Below are positions 47,698-59,286 of a DNA stretch of 64,000 nucleotides, one piece after another. Both the position numbers and the translations under genes were made by a program. The notes under the pieces are model-generated. The model was not told the origin of the DNA, ran no database searches, and worked only from the letters and a program-made list of their open reading frames with translations. The stretch is from assembly GCF_963576545.1 (NCBI RefSeq), contig NC_083653.1, positions 16,537,139-16,601,138 of the forward strand. The letters are read 5' to 3'. Origin of the DNA: Limanda limanda. Lineage: Eukaryota; Chordata; Actinopteri; Pleuronectiformes; Pleuronectidae. Each line of letters begins with the position of its first letter. Within the stretch, counting starts at the first letter, position 1.

Positions 47698-47986
47698 GTG
47701 GTGGTGGTGGATTTGTGGTTGTGTACTATCTGATGAATGAACACAATCTAGGGTCACCCATTCATTTCCTATGGCGGTCATTTTTGACCGGGAACACCAC
47801 AGGTGTTACAAAGTTGACTAAACAACTCAAAATTCAATGAAAGTAGTGATCAGCAATTGTAAATGTTCAAATGCCTAGTGTGGAGGATATCATAAGCCCT
47901 TGAGACAATAAAATGTAAAACACAATATTTATGATTGATCGAAATGGAAATCGGTCAGATTTGACCCGAACACGACACAAAGTTAA

Positions 47987-48728
47987 ACACCAAGTGTTTC
48001 AAGTGTTTCAAGTTTCACTGACTGCTGAAGGTCACGTGAGCTCCAGCCAATCTCAAGAATGTTGCACAGAACGACACGAACGATAACCCGCTACAGAAGT
48101 GAGAATCGTTCATCTGAACAACTCATTCTGCCACTTTAAACTATGATAAATAAGAAATTAAAACAAGAAAACAAGAAAACAGTGACCGATAACCTTTTCA
48201 AACAAAAGCATGTGAGCACATTCTTCTCTGCATGATATGGGGTTGAGTTCCACATTTAGAGCTCCTTCCTCTGTGTCTTTGTGTCCTCTTCATTTGGATG
48301 CAGGGAGGTCAGCGGGTGCTGCGGAGGAAAGAAGGATCACAGAACAAAAAATACCAAAGGAGGTGAACCCGAGACCCGTTGGGGAATTTATACGTGGAGT
48401 ATGAAAAATGGCTGCCTCGAAGACAACATCACTTGGTCCCACTGCAGTCTCCATGGCTTACTGGAGCGCATCATTCTGAACCGTTCCATTTTCAAAGTCC
48501 CTGGCTGCTTCCATATTCATAACTATTCCTGTATGGATGTCCAACTCCATTCCCCCCCATAGACAAATCTCCTGCTTAGACCCAGAATGCTAACCCCATT
48601 CTCTGTGCGTTGATTGATCGGTCTCCCATCTGCCCGCAGCAGCTTTATTTCAAATGTGAAAGCAAACATTAGTGGCCTGAACATTAGCCTTCTCCCTAAT
48701 ATTCTATCTCTTTCTCCCTCTCCACATT

Positions 48729-48767
<39 letters not shown>

Positions 48768-49657
48768 TCTCTTTAAATCACATCCAGGAATCATCCGTCA
48801 ACGCAATGAGGGAATAATAGGAGCTCTCTCTCGCTAGGTTGAGGTGACTACTGCTGCTTCCATTACGACTGAGACGTGAGTGATTGCCCCGGAGATGAAA
48901 GGCAGGGAATACGAAGGAAGTGATCTTAGAGAGGGTGGTGCTGGTGTGACTGGTGTCTCCACCTTAGTTTAAAACTACGAGCAGTGGGATTTCCTCCTCT
49001 CTTATGCACCGACACCTCCAACAAAACCGAGTCATGCTGAGGATATGAGACGGTGTCCTCTCAGGAGGATAAAGCAGTACAGCAGCATCCATGGTGGAAA
49101 ATTAAGAGATGTCCACATGATTTATGCTCCATATGATGTTCTCCACAATTGCATCCAGAACAAAAGAAAATATTGCTTCAGCATTGTATTGTACGTTGCT
49201 TTGATAAGCAGGCGTTCTCCCCCCGCAAAGGAAATGTGTCATCCTTTTATCCGAAAGTCTCCGAGCTTTCATCACTTTGTTTGTCCCTCTGCGCCAAGCT
49301 TTTGTTTCGCCCCTCTCTACCTCTGAAGGAGTCCTGCAGGGCAGAGGGCTTCACTGTATCTTTCTGTGTCTGCCTTTGTCTCTCTTTTTCTTTCGCTGTC
49401 ATTTCTTTGTATTGGAAATCTGGAGCCCGGCCTTTGTCTCTGTTCCCACACAAAAAAGTTTGAGTAAGCAAGAGGAACCATCTTTCTTCCTCCGTGCCTT
49501 ATCAAAAAGGAGGCGGACGGAGGAGTCGTTTCTGGGTTCTACGCTTGTGATGCAACTTCTTTTCTCTGGCCAATAGATTCATGTCACATCTACCTCTTTT
49601 ACATCCAAATTAATGCGATTGAAATATTTTTTAATGCCATTTCCATTAGAGGAGTTT
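47987..49657. other. Intergenic with short CT microsatellite
   Basis: No gene recognised. The 93-codon frame at 48,281-48,562 and the frames at 49,045-49,576 have no recognisable domain. A pure CT run of about 34 bases lies at 48,732-48,765. Confidence 0.5.
48732..48765. repeat. (CT)n microsatellite
   Basis: A short pure CT tract. Confidence 0.95.
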
Positions 49658-49832
49658 GCCTTTTTTTTCCCCATTGAGTCACGTTTGACGTCATGAATGC
49701 ACCCAGGCGTCTCGTTTCCCTCACTGCTGAACAAAGCCGATAAAACGGTCGTGAATAGTGATGGTCTCTATTTCCCCGGGCAGACAAAAGCCAGATGTTA
49801 GTGGGTTTTCTGACCAGTGGAAAAGGGGCCTT
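49658..49832. repeat. Putative short MITE sharing an end with 38.8 kb
   Basis: The right end (TGACCAGTGGAAAAGGGGCC at about 49,811-49,830) plus 30 more bases inward match 38,811-38,860 in reverse complement. The left end GCCTTTTTTTTCCCCATTGA is a loose inverted partner. Borders and pairing are tentative. Confidence 0.4.
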
Positions 49833-52800
49833 ATACAGTAAAATCGTTTAAGAGACCCACTTTGTTTTAATGACAATGACATTAATAGTTTAATGAGAAA
49901 TCTATTTTTCATGGCATGTTATTAATTTGGTAAAAATCCATTCTCCTGCACATTAGTTTGTGGTGAAATGTTTTGCATCAAGTGTCGAGGGCGTTTACCC
50001 TCCCGTGAAAAGAACACATGCACAGGACATCAACAGTATCCCTTTATATGCATGAGTTTAAGACTGCAGATCTGCAGTGCATCTGGCTCACATTAATTAT
50101 TTGTGTGAGGCAACTGTATGCCAAACTGTATGTGTATGTGAGTGCACGTTTGTCTGCGTGCGTGATACCTCATCATGCAACCATCTGGCCAAAGTCTGAA
50201 ACACTTAGGTATCACACAGTCGGCTCTGCCAGGTGTCAAGGCGTCCGGGTGCCCAGGTGGCGGGGGTGTCTTGCCAATACCTTTGCCTAATCTCGATGTG
50301 TGGCGTCAGACACTTAAAGTAAGTTTTTCTCTTTTTTATCAAGGTTTATGGTTCCTGCTGCATTAACCTTGATGTGACAAAATGAACAGTTGGCAAAATG
50401 CGCGTGTTTGTCCCAGTGCAGCATTTAGGGGAAATTAATATGCTCACACATTCAAAACTACATACAACATAACATCATACTATCACTGTAACACTATACT
50501 TGATATAAAGGCTGAGCACCATGCGCATATTGTCATCAATCAGTGTAAGAAACTGTTAAAGTGACCTGCGAATTGAGACCAGCTGCAGTCCACAGAGGCC
50601 TGAAGACTCAGATACGCAGAACCCCGAACTGGAGAATCAGTATCGTTGTCCTAAAGGCGCTGTTGTTGTGATGGACAGCCCATTGCTCTATGTTTCAAAC
50701 CTTTGGGTCACCAGGATCCACTGATCCGTCTTAACTTCTATCAGTGCCGCTGAAATCTATGGTGGACATTATGATATATTAGATGTCCAACAAAGTAGTT
50801 TCCTGTCAGTGGGCAAGCAGGAATATGTTTTTAGGTTTGATGGTCTGATACACACTGTTGTTCCACAGATACTGTGACAAGACTTAAAGCTTGATGACTA
50901 AGTAACTATATTCACATTTATTCGACCCCATCAGCTGTCAGCATTCTCTGTCTCAGCTACATTTTCTAGTTCTTGTGCAGACTGCAGTTTATTAGATGAA
51001 ACATGGCAGAGGATGGTCTGGTGGGATTTGGTCTGAGGTTAATGGGGTTGCATGTGCTTTCACAGATGGGGATCTGAGATGATGGGCTCAGAAAATGTAT
51101 GCGACAGAGGGAAGAAACATACTAAGTGGAAAAGACCTATGGAGCCGAGTGAGCGGACTGTGACATAACAGTTGCAATTCACAGTTTCATTTGGGATCAT
51201 CCATGCTTCAAATGATACTATTCATAGATGCTATAAATAAAGTTGAGTCAGTGTGAAGTGCTTTTAAATAAAAGCTCTCGCCAAATAGGACGTACTCTGT
51301 GTTATGTGTTCTCCAAGTGGCATATTTTAAAGCCACGGTCTTGTGAGAGTGATGGAGCTCATCTCAGAGCGGCAGTTTCTCATGGCGAGGCTGGTGATTG
51401 ATGCAGCATTATGGCAGCGGCACCTCTCTGGCGATTGTCTATTCAAGCTCCGAGGTATGTGGTTAAAAAAACATGCAGGTACCCTGCAGTGCAGTGAATG
51501 TGCTCTCCGTCTCTTTGTCTCTCTCTCCCTGCCTTCAGATGTATGTAGGTGTTAGGACTATAGTCCGTGTGTGAAGATAACCAAACCTGACAGGTGCTTC
51601 TCCTCATTATTCAAATGGATTCTCACCAGTATGAGAGGAAGCGCTAGAAGAAGCGGCTTCACGTGTCGTGCTCGATAAGCCGCTGTGTGTACAGTATAAA
51701 GCCACATGTAGTGTTTATGCAGTCCCCCACCTTAGGCATTGATGGTTACACTACTCTGACATTTACGATGAAATATCACCCTCTTATTATCAGTATACCA
51801 TCACATTTTCCCCATAAGCCGGACCTATTGATGTAAATATCACATCCATCCTGCTTAGTGCCAGAGCTGCGGACCTCACACGCAACAGCTCCCAAACAAC
51901 AGGAGATAAATGAATGTCCATTAAGGAGGTTAGCTGGTCCTGTTTGAGGACCCAACCTGGCCAAATTGGACTCTAATAGATGTCCTTGATAGAGTAATAA
52001 CTTTGACCTGCTAACGGCCTCTAACGGCCAGAGAGCCGGGCGTTCAAGCAGCTGGGATTTGGGGTAAAATAAGTACAATTAGGATCAATCAAGGTCCCAT
52101 GTGTATGTGTGAGGTTTTTGTGTGTGCCACTGTGAGAGTGAAAAAACATGTTAGTGTGGAGATGGTAAACCAGGATACAGAATTATTGGGACCCTCATGG
52201 ATTATTGATAACACTATAGCAGCTGGCGCTCGCTGGCAGCAGTTAGAAAAATGATCCACATCCACAAACATTACTCGGTTAGATGTTCGAGCTCAAACCT
52301 GAAAGACAGGCTTTTGGCATTTGGGCATTTGGAGACAGAAAGGTGTTCCAGGGAGAATTTGGGGAATTGTTTCACATTGTGCGATGATAGAATCAATACA
52401 ACACTCATATCTCATATAAAATATGAAGCTTGAGAAGAGTATGTAAGCTAAATATATCAAGTACGATGTTGCTTAAGCTAGGCATAAGGCTTCCTTTTTT
52501 TTCATTCAAGGGCGGCCTTCTTTTTCGGAGGCTGCATTTGACAAATGTAACCTTTTATCCCCGAGCAGTAAAGACTGTAACAGGTGGCTGCCTTCTCAAG
52601 CCAACCTATCCCAGGATTCATTGCGCTTTGGTGATGAACTATTCCAAAGAGACTTTGAAATGAAAGTATCACACTTTAACTCAAACAAACAGATAACAGT
52701 GCACATGCTAAGAAATCAAGGGGCATTAAAAGTTTCTTGTTGTGTTCAACGGAGCTTTGTCACTAGGCAACAGCCGTAAGGGCGGGACAAGCGGATAATG

Positions 52801-53252
52801 CAATTCACGAAATCCTCCTCAGACCAGCCCATGTCCTCTTGATTTGGTATTTGCTGTCTAGTTTATAGAGATAAAAATCTTAAACATGATAAGTGTTTTT
52901 CTATTTACAAAGCCATATTGGATGAACTTCAATAAGCACCTACAGTATTATCCGTCTCATTGACTTAATGGCTGCTCTTTCAGGTACCGCAGTAATAAAC
53001 TATCTGTGCAATGCAAGTTGTATTTTGCAGTGTGTGTCTGCTGAACTTTTCGCCTCTTTTATGACGTGCTTTTATTTATTTTTATAACCTTTGTAATGAC
53101 CAGGTATTTCTCAATTTGCACAGGTGGCCCATGCATCACCTCTCGGAGAAATACGATCTTCTCCAAGTGTAGATCCACTGCGATTAAACAAGTGATAACA
53201 CAATGCAAACAATCGGAGAAGATAATGGATATTTGCAGTGTGCATATACTAA

Positions 53253-53339
<87 letters not shown>

Positions 53340-55879
53340 AACAACGGTGGCAGGGGTGTCATCTATCTGAGGTTTTGTAAGCCTTGTTCAAACTGAAGGC
53401 TAATAGATTAGTTGCTCAGCTGCTGTATCTGTCGAAAGCGGAGCCCAGGCACACTCCAATGTACAGGACTGCAGTTAGTATCATGTAGAGAGGAGTCAGT
53501 TAAAGATCAAACTCCACTCCAAGCCTCCCACTATCGGGGCAGATAGTGAAGCCACGGGGCCACTGGTTTCCATAGAGTGGTTCACAGTCAAAGCCCCGGA
53601 GGTGACCACGGGTTCTTTGGAAATGACTTTGTGTGCTTGTGAGTGTGCTTGTCGGGAGAAAAGGCCCAATTCCTGTCTAGTATATTAATAAACCAGGTGA
53701 AAATAGAGTTATAGAAAAGTATAATGAAAAGTGGAAGGACCTTTGGCTAAGTCTCACCAACCCCAGTTACAGTTGCTCTCGTCAGGTTTTCTGTTAAGCG
53801 TGGGATAATTAACCTTCTGAAATCCTCGGCAATGAGCTCTTGATTATAGACACAGGTTGGTGTCATTTCTCAGGGACGACTGATTTTTTCAGCTGAAATG
53901 AAGCTGCGCCTTGTTAATTTAGCCGACATTAGTTCCGTGATTTTCCTGACAGTGCTCTCTGTTTTTTCTTTGCATTTTCAGCTGGTTTATTTTCAGTGGA
54001 AGCATCAAACACATCTCAAGATGCAACGGAGAGCAGGACAAAGCCACAAAGCATCAATCTGTGCAAGCATTGGCTTGTAGACAGGGGAACAGTGGATATG
54101 TTGATTATTTTCTTTATTTTAATCCTTTTACAATAATGTGGTATAAACAAATTGTATTAGTTTATGATGACTCTTGGCTGACTATCTAGTGGTAAGTAGT
54201 ACTAACTTCACAGCTTAAATTAAAAAAATATGAACACAAAGTTCAAACCTTACAATTTGACCATTGTATTTATTAATTCATACATTTTTGAAAAGGTTAA
54301 TAAGAAGATCCACCAGCACACACCACTTCAGCACATGGAGACATCTTGATTGTCGTTGCTGTTAATGAATATAATCAACGGCCAACTGGAAAACTCAAAC
54401 AAGCAACTCTCAATGGGGATCCAAAGAGTACGTAGAAAATCATGAATACCAGGTAGAATTCACTGAGTGATGCAACGTATAATAACATTAACATTACGGT
54501 ATATAACAATGGATTAGACTCAGAAAGTGAAGCCAATGCGATAGGCCCTGAAACCTGAATTCTCTCGAATGACCAGAAGAGGGCGATTCCACTGATTGCT
54601 AAAAGAAAAGGAAAATTAATACTTTATTTATTATGTCAGAAACATTTATTTCTAGTTTGTCCTCTACAATACAGCATGATGTTAATTTTGTAAATGATGG
54701 GTCTATTTTGATAAAATAAACGATAAAGCATCATATACATTAGACATGGATTCCGTGTGATTGAAAGTTACTACAGTCCAATCAGTTTTATTAGTCTTAG
54801 GTGTAGGTGCCTGAACGGTGTCCTCAGGCTCCCTCTTACTTCTAGTTTCCTAAAAACCAAGTTGGTGCAGAACAAAATGTCAGGCCAACGCAAACCAATG
54901 GCTGACATCCAGCGGGTTATAGCTTGAGTAAACACCAGCAGTGAGAAACCCCTGCTGGTCAACCTGACACAACGTGGATTTGGAGACACGCTCACATGTC
55001 ACACCCACGTTCAATAAACAAGTGCTTCAATGAGATCGTGTGCGTGATGACTAAGCACGGTCTCTACATGCCGTAAGTGAATATGTTTCATCCATGATTT
55101 ATACATGTTCTGCATCACGGCATATATAATACATTGTAAATATTACAGCAGTTGTTGTGGCAGCTGGAAATTCATTTCATGATTACAGAACAAGTAGCCG
55201 GGGTGTTACTGAAGTAAACCAAAGGCGTGTGTTGAATTCGGTTTGAAGACGTTATCAAAGGGTTATAATTCATTTATTATGCCTTTTAGTACAGAGGAAA
55301 AGAGGGCAGAAAACCTTGTGTGAGGAACCAGGATGCTTTAGGCGTTATTGTCTTTGATTTTACTGATATGTTTGTGCATGGTATTCTTTTGATTGTAATT
55401 ATGTTTGGGTTTATTTTTATTTTGGTGCTGATGGTTGAGCACACTGTGTTTACTTGCTCGTGGATGTTTGTGTGTATGTCCTGTAACATATCTCCACTTT
55501 TTTTTCTCCTGCTGTTACTCATTAGAGAGAGAGCTCTCATCACTGTTCCCTTTAATTAGCCCTTAAGACCTAGTTAATGTCATTGGATTAGCCTTGGTAT
55601 TGAACCCGTGGATGGTCCAGGTGATGAAGAGGCAATCTGAAATATAGTCAGCCTGAAACACTTATGTGTGAAGCAAATCTAAACCCAGGAAGAAAACATT
55701 GTTTCATGGTGTCACAGGTGTGTTTCGCATGTGAAAAAAAACATGACCAGTCTGCTGCTGACAACGAGAAATCCTCAGTATTAGATTATATTTCACATTG
55801 TCTTCATAAATGTATCAGCATCCAGTTTGATGTTCACCAGCCAGAAGCTACAGCATCCTGATTGAAAATCCAAACCAAA
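49833..55879. other. Intergenic, one CA microsatellite
   Basis: Six kilobases with no supportable gene. Frames such as 51,776-52,078 (minus) and 54,771-54,995 (minus) carry no recognisable domain or splice context. Confidence 0.5.
53258..53337. repeat. (CA)n microsatellite
   Basis: A pure CA tract of about 80 bases. Confidence 0.97.
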
Positions 55880-56095
55880 GGGGTCGGTGACTCGATTCCC
55901 GGCTCCTCTTTTCCCGGTGCCAAGCTGTGCCTGGGTAAGACACTGGACCCCAAATTGTACCTGACTGCTGTGCCGACGGTGTGTGAGTGATGGAGACAGG
56001 TCTGCACATAGATGCACTGATTGTGTGTGGATGGATGAATGACAAAATATTAGTTTTTGTGTGGCTATCAAGACAAAGAAAATTGCAATTTATAT
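55880..56095 (+). repeat. tRNA-SINE-like / dispersed fish repeat remnant
   Basis: GGTGACTCGATTCCCGGCTC resembles a degenerate RNA polymerase III B box (GGTTCGANTCC). It is followed by GCCTGGGTAAGACACTGGAC and CCCAAATTGTACCTGACTGC, then TGTGTGAGTGATGG and a weak CTATCAAGACAAAGAAAATT end. These match a common fish repeat (GGGCAAGACACT.AACCCCAAATTGC...TCAAGAC.AGAAAAGCGCTATATAA) that I recall. No A box was identified, so the SINE assignment is tentative. Confidence 0.55.
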
Positions 56096-58379
56096 AATAT
56101 TCACTTCATTATCATTATTTTTGTTGTTGTGTTTTATTCTACATGGCTTGTGTTGTGTCCTCAGTGGAAATAATGTTGGATTTAATGGGTTATGACATAT
56201 TATAGTCACTGTAACAGTTAAGGCTACAAAAAGGAATTTCCTGAGAAATCATATGAAGCCTTTAACAAGCAACAGCATCATCCCGTGAACCATTAATCCA
56301 GTTATCCTTTTATTTTTCTTCACTTTATCCAGCTCAGGGTTGCAGCAGCAACAAGGCAACCACAGCAGTCCAGATGTTGCTTTAGCCTTGCAGCTCTTAT
56401 TCAAGTAACAAATGGTCTCTATTTTACAGCAGATGCGGGAGATTGCTTCATTTTCGTCCTATTAGACCTTAGTGCCTCATTTAGCAGGGTTCATCATGCA
56501 GTTGTAATTCCCCTCCTCTAGCTGTGGGTTAATATCTTTGGATTCTCACTGTCTTGACTCCTACATCTGTAAGAGTACTGTGTTTTCTTAACTGATACAT
56601 TTATATTGTATTTGTATATATATTTGTCACAATAATAAACTTCTCATGTTTGTTAACAGACATAAATTGTGGAGTTCCCCACCCTTGGGCTCTTTTTTAG
56701 ATCTATGTCTGCATGTTTTCCAAATATAACTGTATCACTGCATGTTTTTAGTTAGTATGGATGAGTCCAAGCTGACATCCCTGGTGTATTAACGGTCATG
56801 AAATTAGGACTGGCTGTAAAGGGCCTTTAGAAGTTTCTTTTCGTAAAGAATGTTTCTATGTCTTTAAAAAGGTCATTAATAATTTGTAAATATTTGAATA
56901 AAGTGAATAAACTTCATTTAGATTTTACTGTACTACCTCAGAAATCTCAATTTCTATGTGGTATGTCAAAGTTACTTTATTCTTCATAGAACAAGAAAAG
57001 GTCATTGATGCTTTTCTTCTCATCTCTCTCCAGTCCTGCCTCAGTCAAAAGTCACCCTCATGCCTCGAGCTGTTCCTCAATGCATCAGCTAGGATCTGAG
57101 TTGGTGCCAAAAGAAGAGAGTCCGGGTGTACCAGCCTGCCATTGTTTGCAAGAACTTAACAGGTTTAAACATCCCCTGATTCCCAGGTAGAGAGTTGGAA
57201 GACATCTCAGATCGATGTGAGACATAGATCAGGTCTACACCCTCAGGCAGGACCTAACCCACTGAACCTCAGTCTACACCCAGTAGTAGAGGTCTTTGAT
57301 CACATATCCCATGCTGTATGTGGAATTGAGATATGATAAATTACTATCTTGTGCATACATTTCCCTTTGATGCATGCAGTTGTTTTTAGTCCTACTGATT
57401 TCCAACGCTGTTTTCATACTGTCAGATATATTCTTGTATGTGACAAATACTATATTTATTTATTTTGTTATTTTTCCCTTGTCACTTTAATCACATCATC
57501 GTTCCTTTCATCCGTTTAAACGTGTTCTGGATTTTCTCCCTGTACACATTGTAAACTCATAGAAGGTTTGAGTACAAGCAGACGGATACAAGTGAGTCTA
57601 TCAGATCGTCAGTAGTGTACAGTTTGAATAAGAAAAGATTTTCCCCCTTTGGCAAATATATATTTTAATTCAAACATGCATGTCACAAATATTTAAGCTC
57701 TGGATATATGTGTATTGGCCACATGTAGGTGCCATGCATAAAACATAGACAAAATTAAGTGTACATTACTGCATAATAATCATCCTTACTAGCTGTAGCA
57801 GTAGGTGTACTTAGTAGCATTGGACATAATGTAAGAAGGAATTACACAGTATGCTTGCCCTCTGCACATAAACTGTTAGGTATGATATACATAAATTAAA
57901 AAATACTTTTATAAGAAAAATGTATTTAGACATTTTCAAGTGCTGTGGTATTTTACGTAAGGAAAGAGCTGGTCTGTGCAGTTTCCCCTCTTCACTCTGC
58001 ATAATCCTCCGGCTCTCTTTTCCGCCCGACAGGACTTCAGAACCCTGGACAGCTCTCAGGCTGGAGGACTGCTGGGACGTGCAGAATTGCGGGATGCTGT
58101 CCAGGGTGCTGAACCCTTGACCAAGCAGGACTTTAGCCTTTTGCCCCATCAGTGCTCATACCAGTGGGTGACATCATAAAACATTTTCAATTAGACCAGT
58201 CACATGTCCACTGTGTATTTGCCTTAACAAATAGGCAGTTACACATATACCGCAAACATCAAAAAAAGCCTGTGCAGGAATGTAGAATAATACAGATTTT
58301 GTATTATTGGTAGTTTGTTCTGTGGGGTTATTTCCCCATATTTCCTCTCCAGGGAGAATTTTTTTTTCCCACCCCCACT
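56096..58379. other. Intergenic upstream of neurexin promoter
   Basis: AT-rich sequence with no recognised gene. The GC-richer stretch 57,970-58,150 has a pyrimidine tract before a CAG but no supportable exon. Confidence 0.45.
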
Positions 58380-58727
58380 GTTCAGAGCACCGTGAAGAAG
58401 GCGGGTCAGAGCGTCAGTGTGGGAGAAATCCAAGGGGCCCATCGTCAGTCGTGCTGAGCGAGCCGAGCGGAGAGATGCGCGTTCTCTGAGCCGGCGGAAG
58501 GAAGGAAGGAAGGAAGGACCGGCTGCCGTTCCCTCGTCCGCTTCCTCACTTATAACAACCTCCTCATCACCATCACCAGCATCAGCAGCTCACCGCCCCG
58601 GGCACTCTGTCATTACAAAAACACCACGGTTTCTGGGAGGATTCTTTTTTTTTGCTTTGGATTATTAGAATTTGCCACAGCCTACTTAGAAATAGGCTTT
58701 ATCCGTGCGGAACGTCTGTGAGAGAAG
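58380..58727 (+). promoter_or_regulatory. Putative neurexin promoter and non-coding exon 1
   Basis: Composition changes abruptly here to CpG-bearing, GC-richer sequence (for example GAGCGAGCCGAGCGGAGAG at about 58,457), followed by a GGAA run (58,497-58,515). A good splice donor, GAGAAG/GTAGGAG, lies at 58,727/58,728. Vertebrate alpha-neurexin genes usually have a non-coding first exon spliced to a large second exon with the ATG, and that is the layout seen here. The transcription start is not visible and the left border is arbitrary. A minimal uORF (ATG at 58,475, stop at 58,487) is present. Confidence 0.5.
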
Positions 58728-59240
58728 GTAGGAGCAGATTCAAACTGGGCTATTCTTGTCTGTGTCTGTGTGTGTCCCGTCCTGCATGCGTTATAAAGGT
58801 ATTTATGTTTGGATCATGAAGTTATTCACAAGAACTGTTCTTTTTTTTGTGAATTTTGACGCGGAATTGGTGGAGTTTGTGCCGTGGATGTGGAGGATTT
58901 ACGCGCAGCAGGATGGTTTGGATGGTTACTTTTAAAGCATTCCACCAGCCGCGGTTCCACGAGGGGGAATTGTGGGTTAAAAAAACCAACATTCTTCACC
59001 ACCTTCACTTGTCAAGGAGAATTTGTGATCAATACATTTGCGGGTGGATGAGAGACGACGATGCGCGTCGAGACGGAAAGTTTCAGCTCACCGAGCAAAG
59101 CCCAAAGTGTCAGAACTGCGCACGTCCGGAGGCTTTCCTTCATATGCGTTCGTCACTTCTCATCGAATGTCGCTAGTGTAATTTTGTTTCTTAAAGCAAA
59201 GCCACGTAGAAACCCTGGAGCCACAGCCAGAGAGCCACCG

Positions 59241-59286
<46 letters not shown>

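Larger units (their letters stand above)
46755..47982 (-). mobile_element. piggyBac-type non-autonomous element, 1,228 bp
   Basis: TTAA flanks both ends (46,751-46,754 and 47,983-47,986), the diagnostic piggyBac target duplication. The left end CCTTTGTGTCGTGTTCG and the right end in reverse complement CTTTGTGTCGTGTTCG are inverted repeats that differ by one terminal C. Subterminal GGTCA-N4-TGACC palindromes lie near each end. The minus strand encodes the acidic N-terminal part of a piggyBac transposase (47,284 down to about 46,973), after which the homology stops and the catalytic DDD core is absent. The element also holds short direct subrepeats and a GT array. It is a deletion derivative that could only move with a transposase supplied elsewhere. 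Confidence 0.88.

Noticed and set aside
55880..55910. A tRNA gene suggested by a B-box-like sequence
   Set aside because: No A box, no cloverleaf and the downstream sequence is that of a dispersed fish repeat.
58010..58130. Possible exon after a pyrimidine tract and CAG at about 58,032
   Set aside because: No supporting donor or recognisable protein; GC-rich chance frames only.
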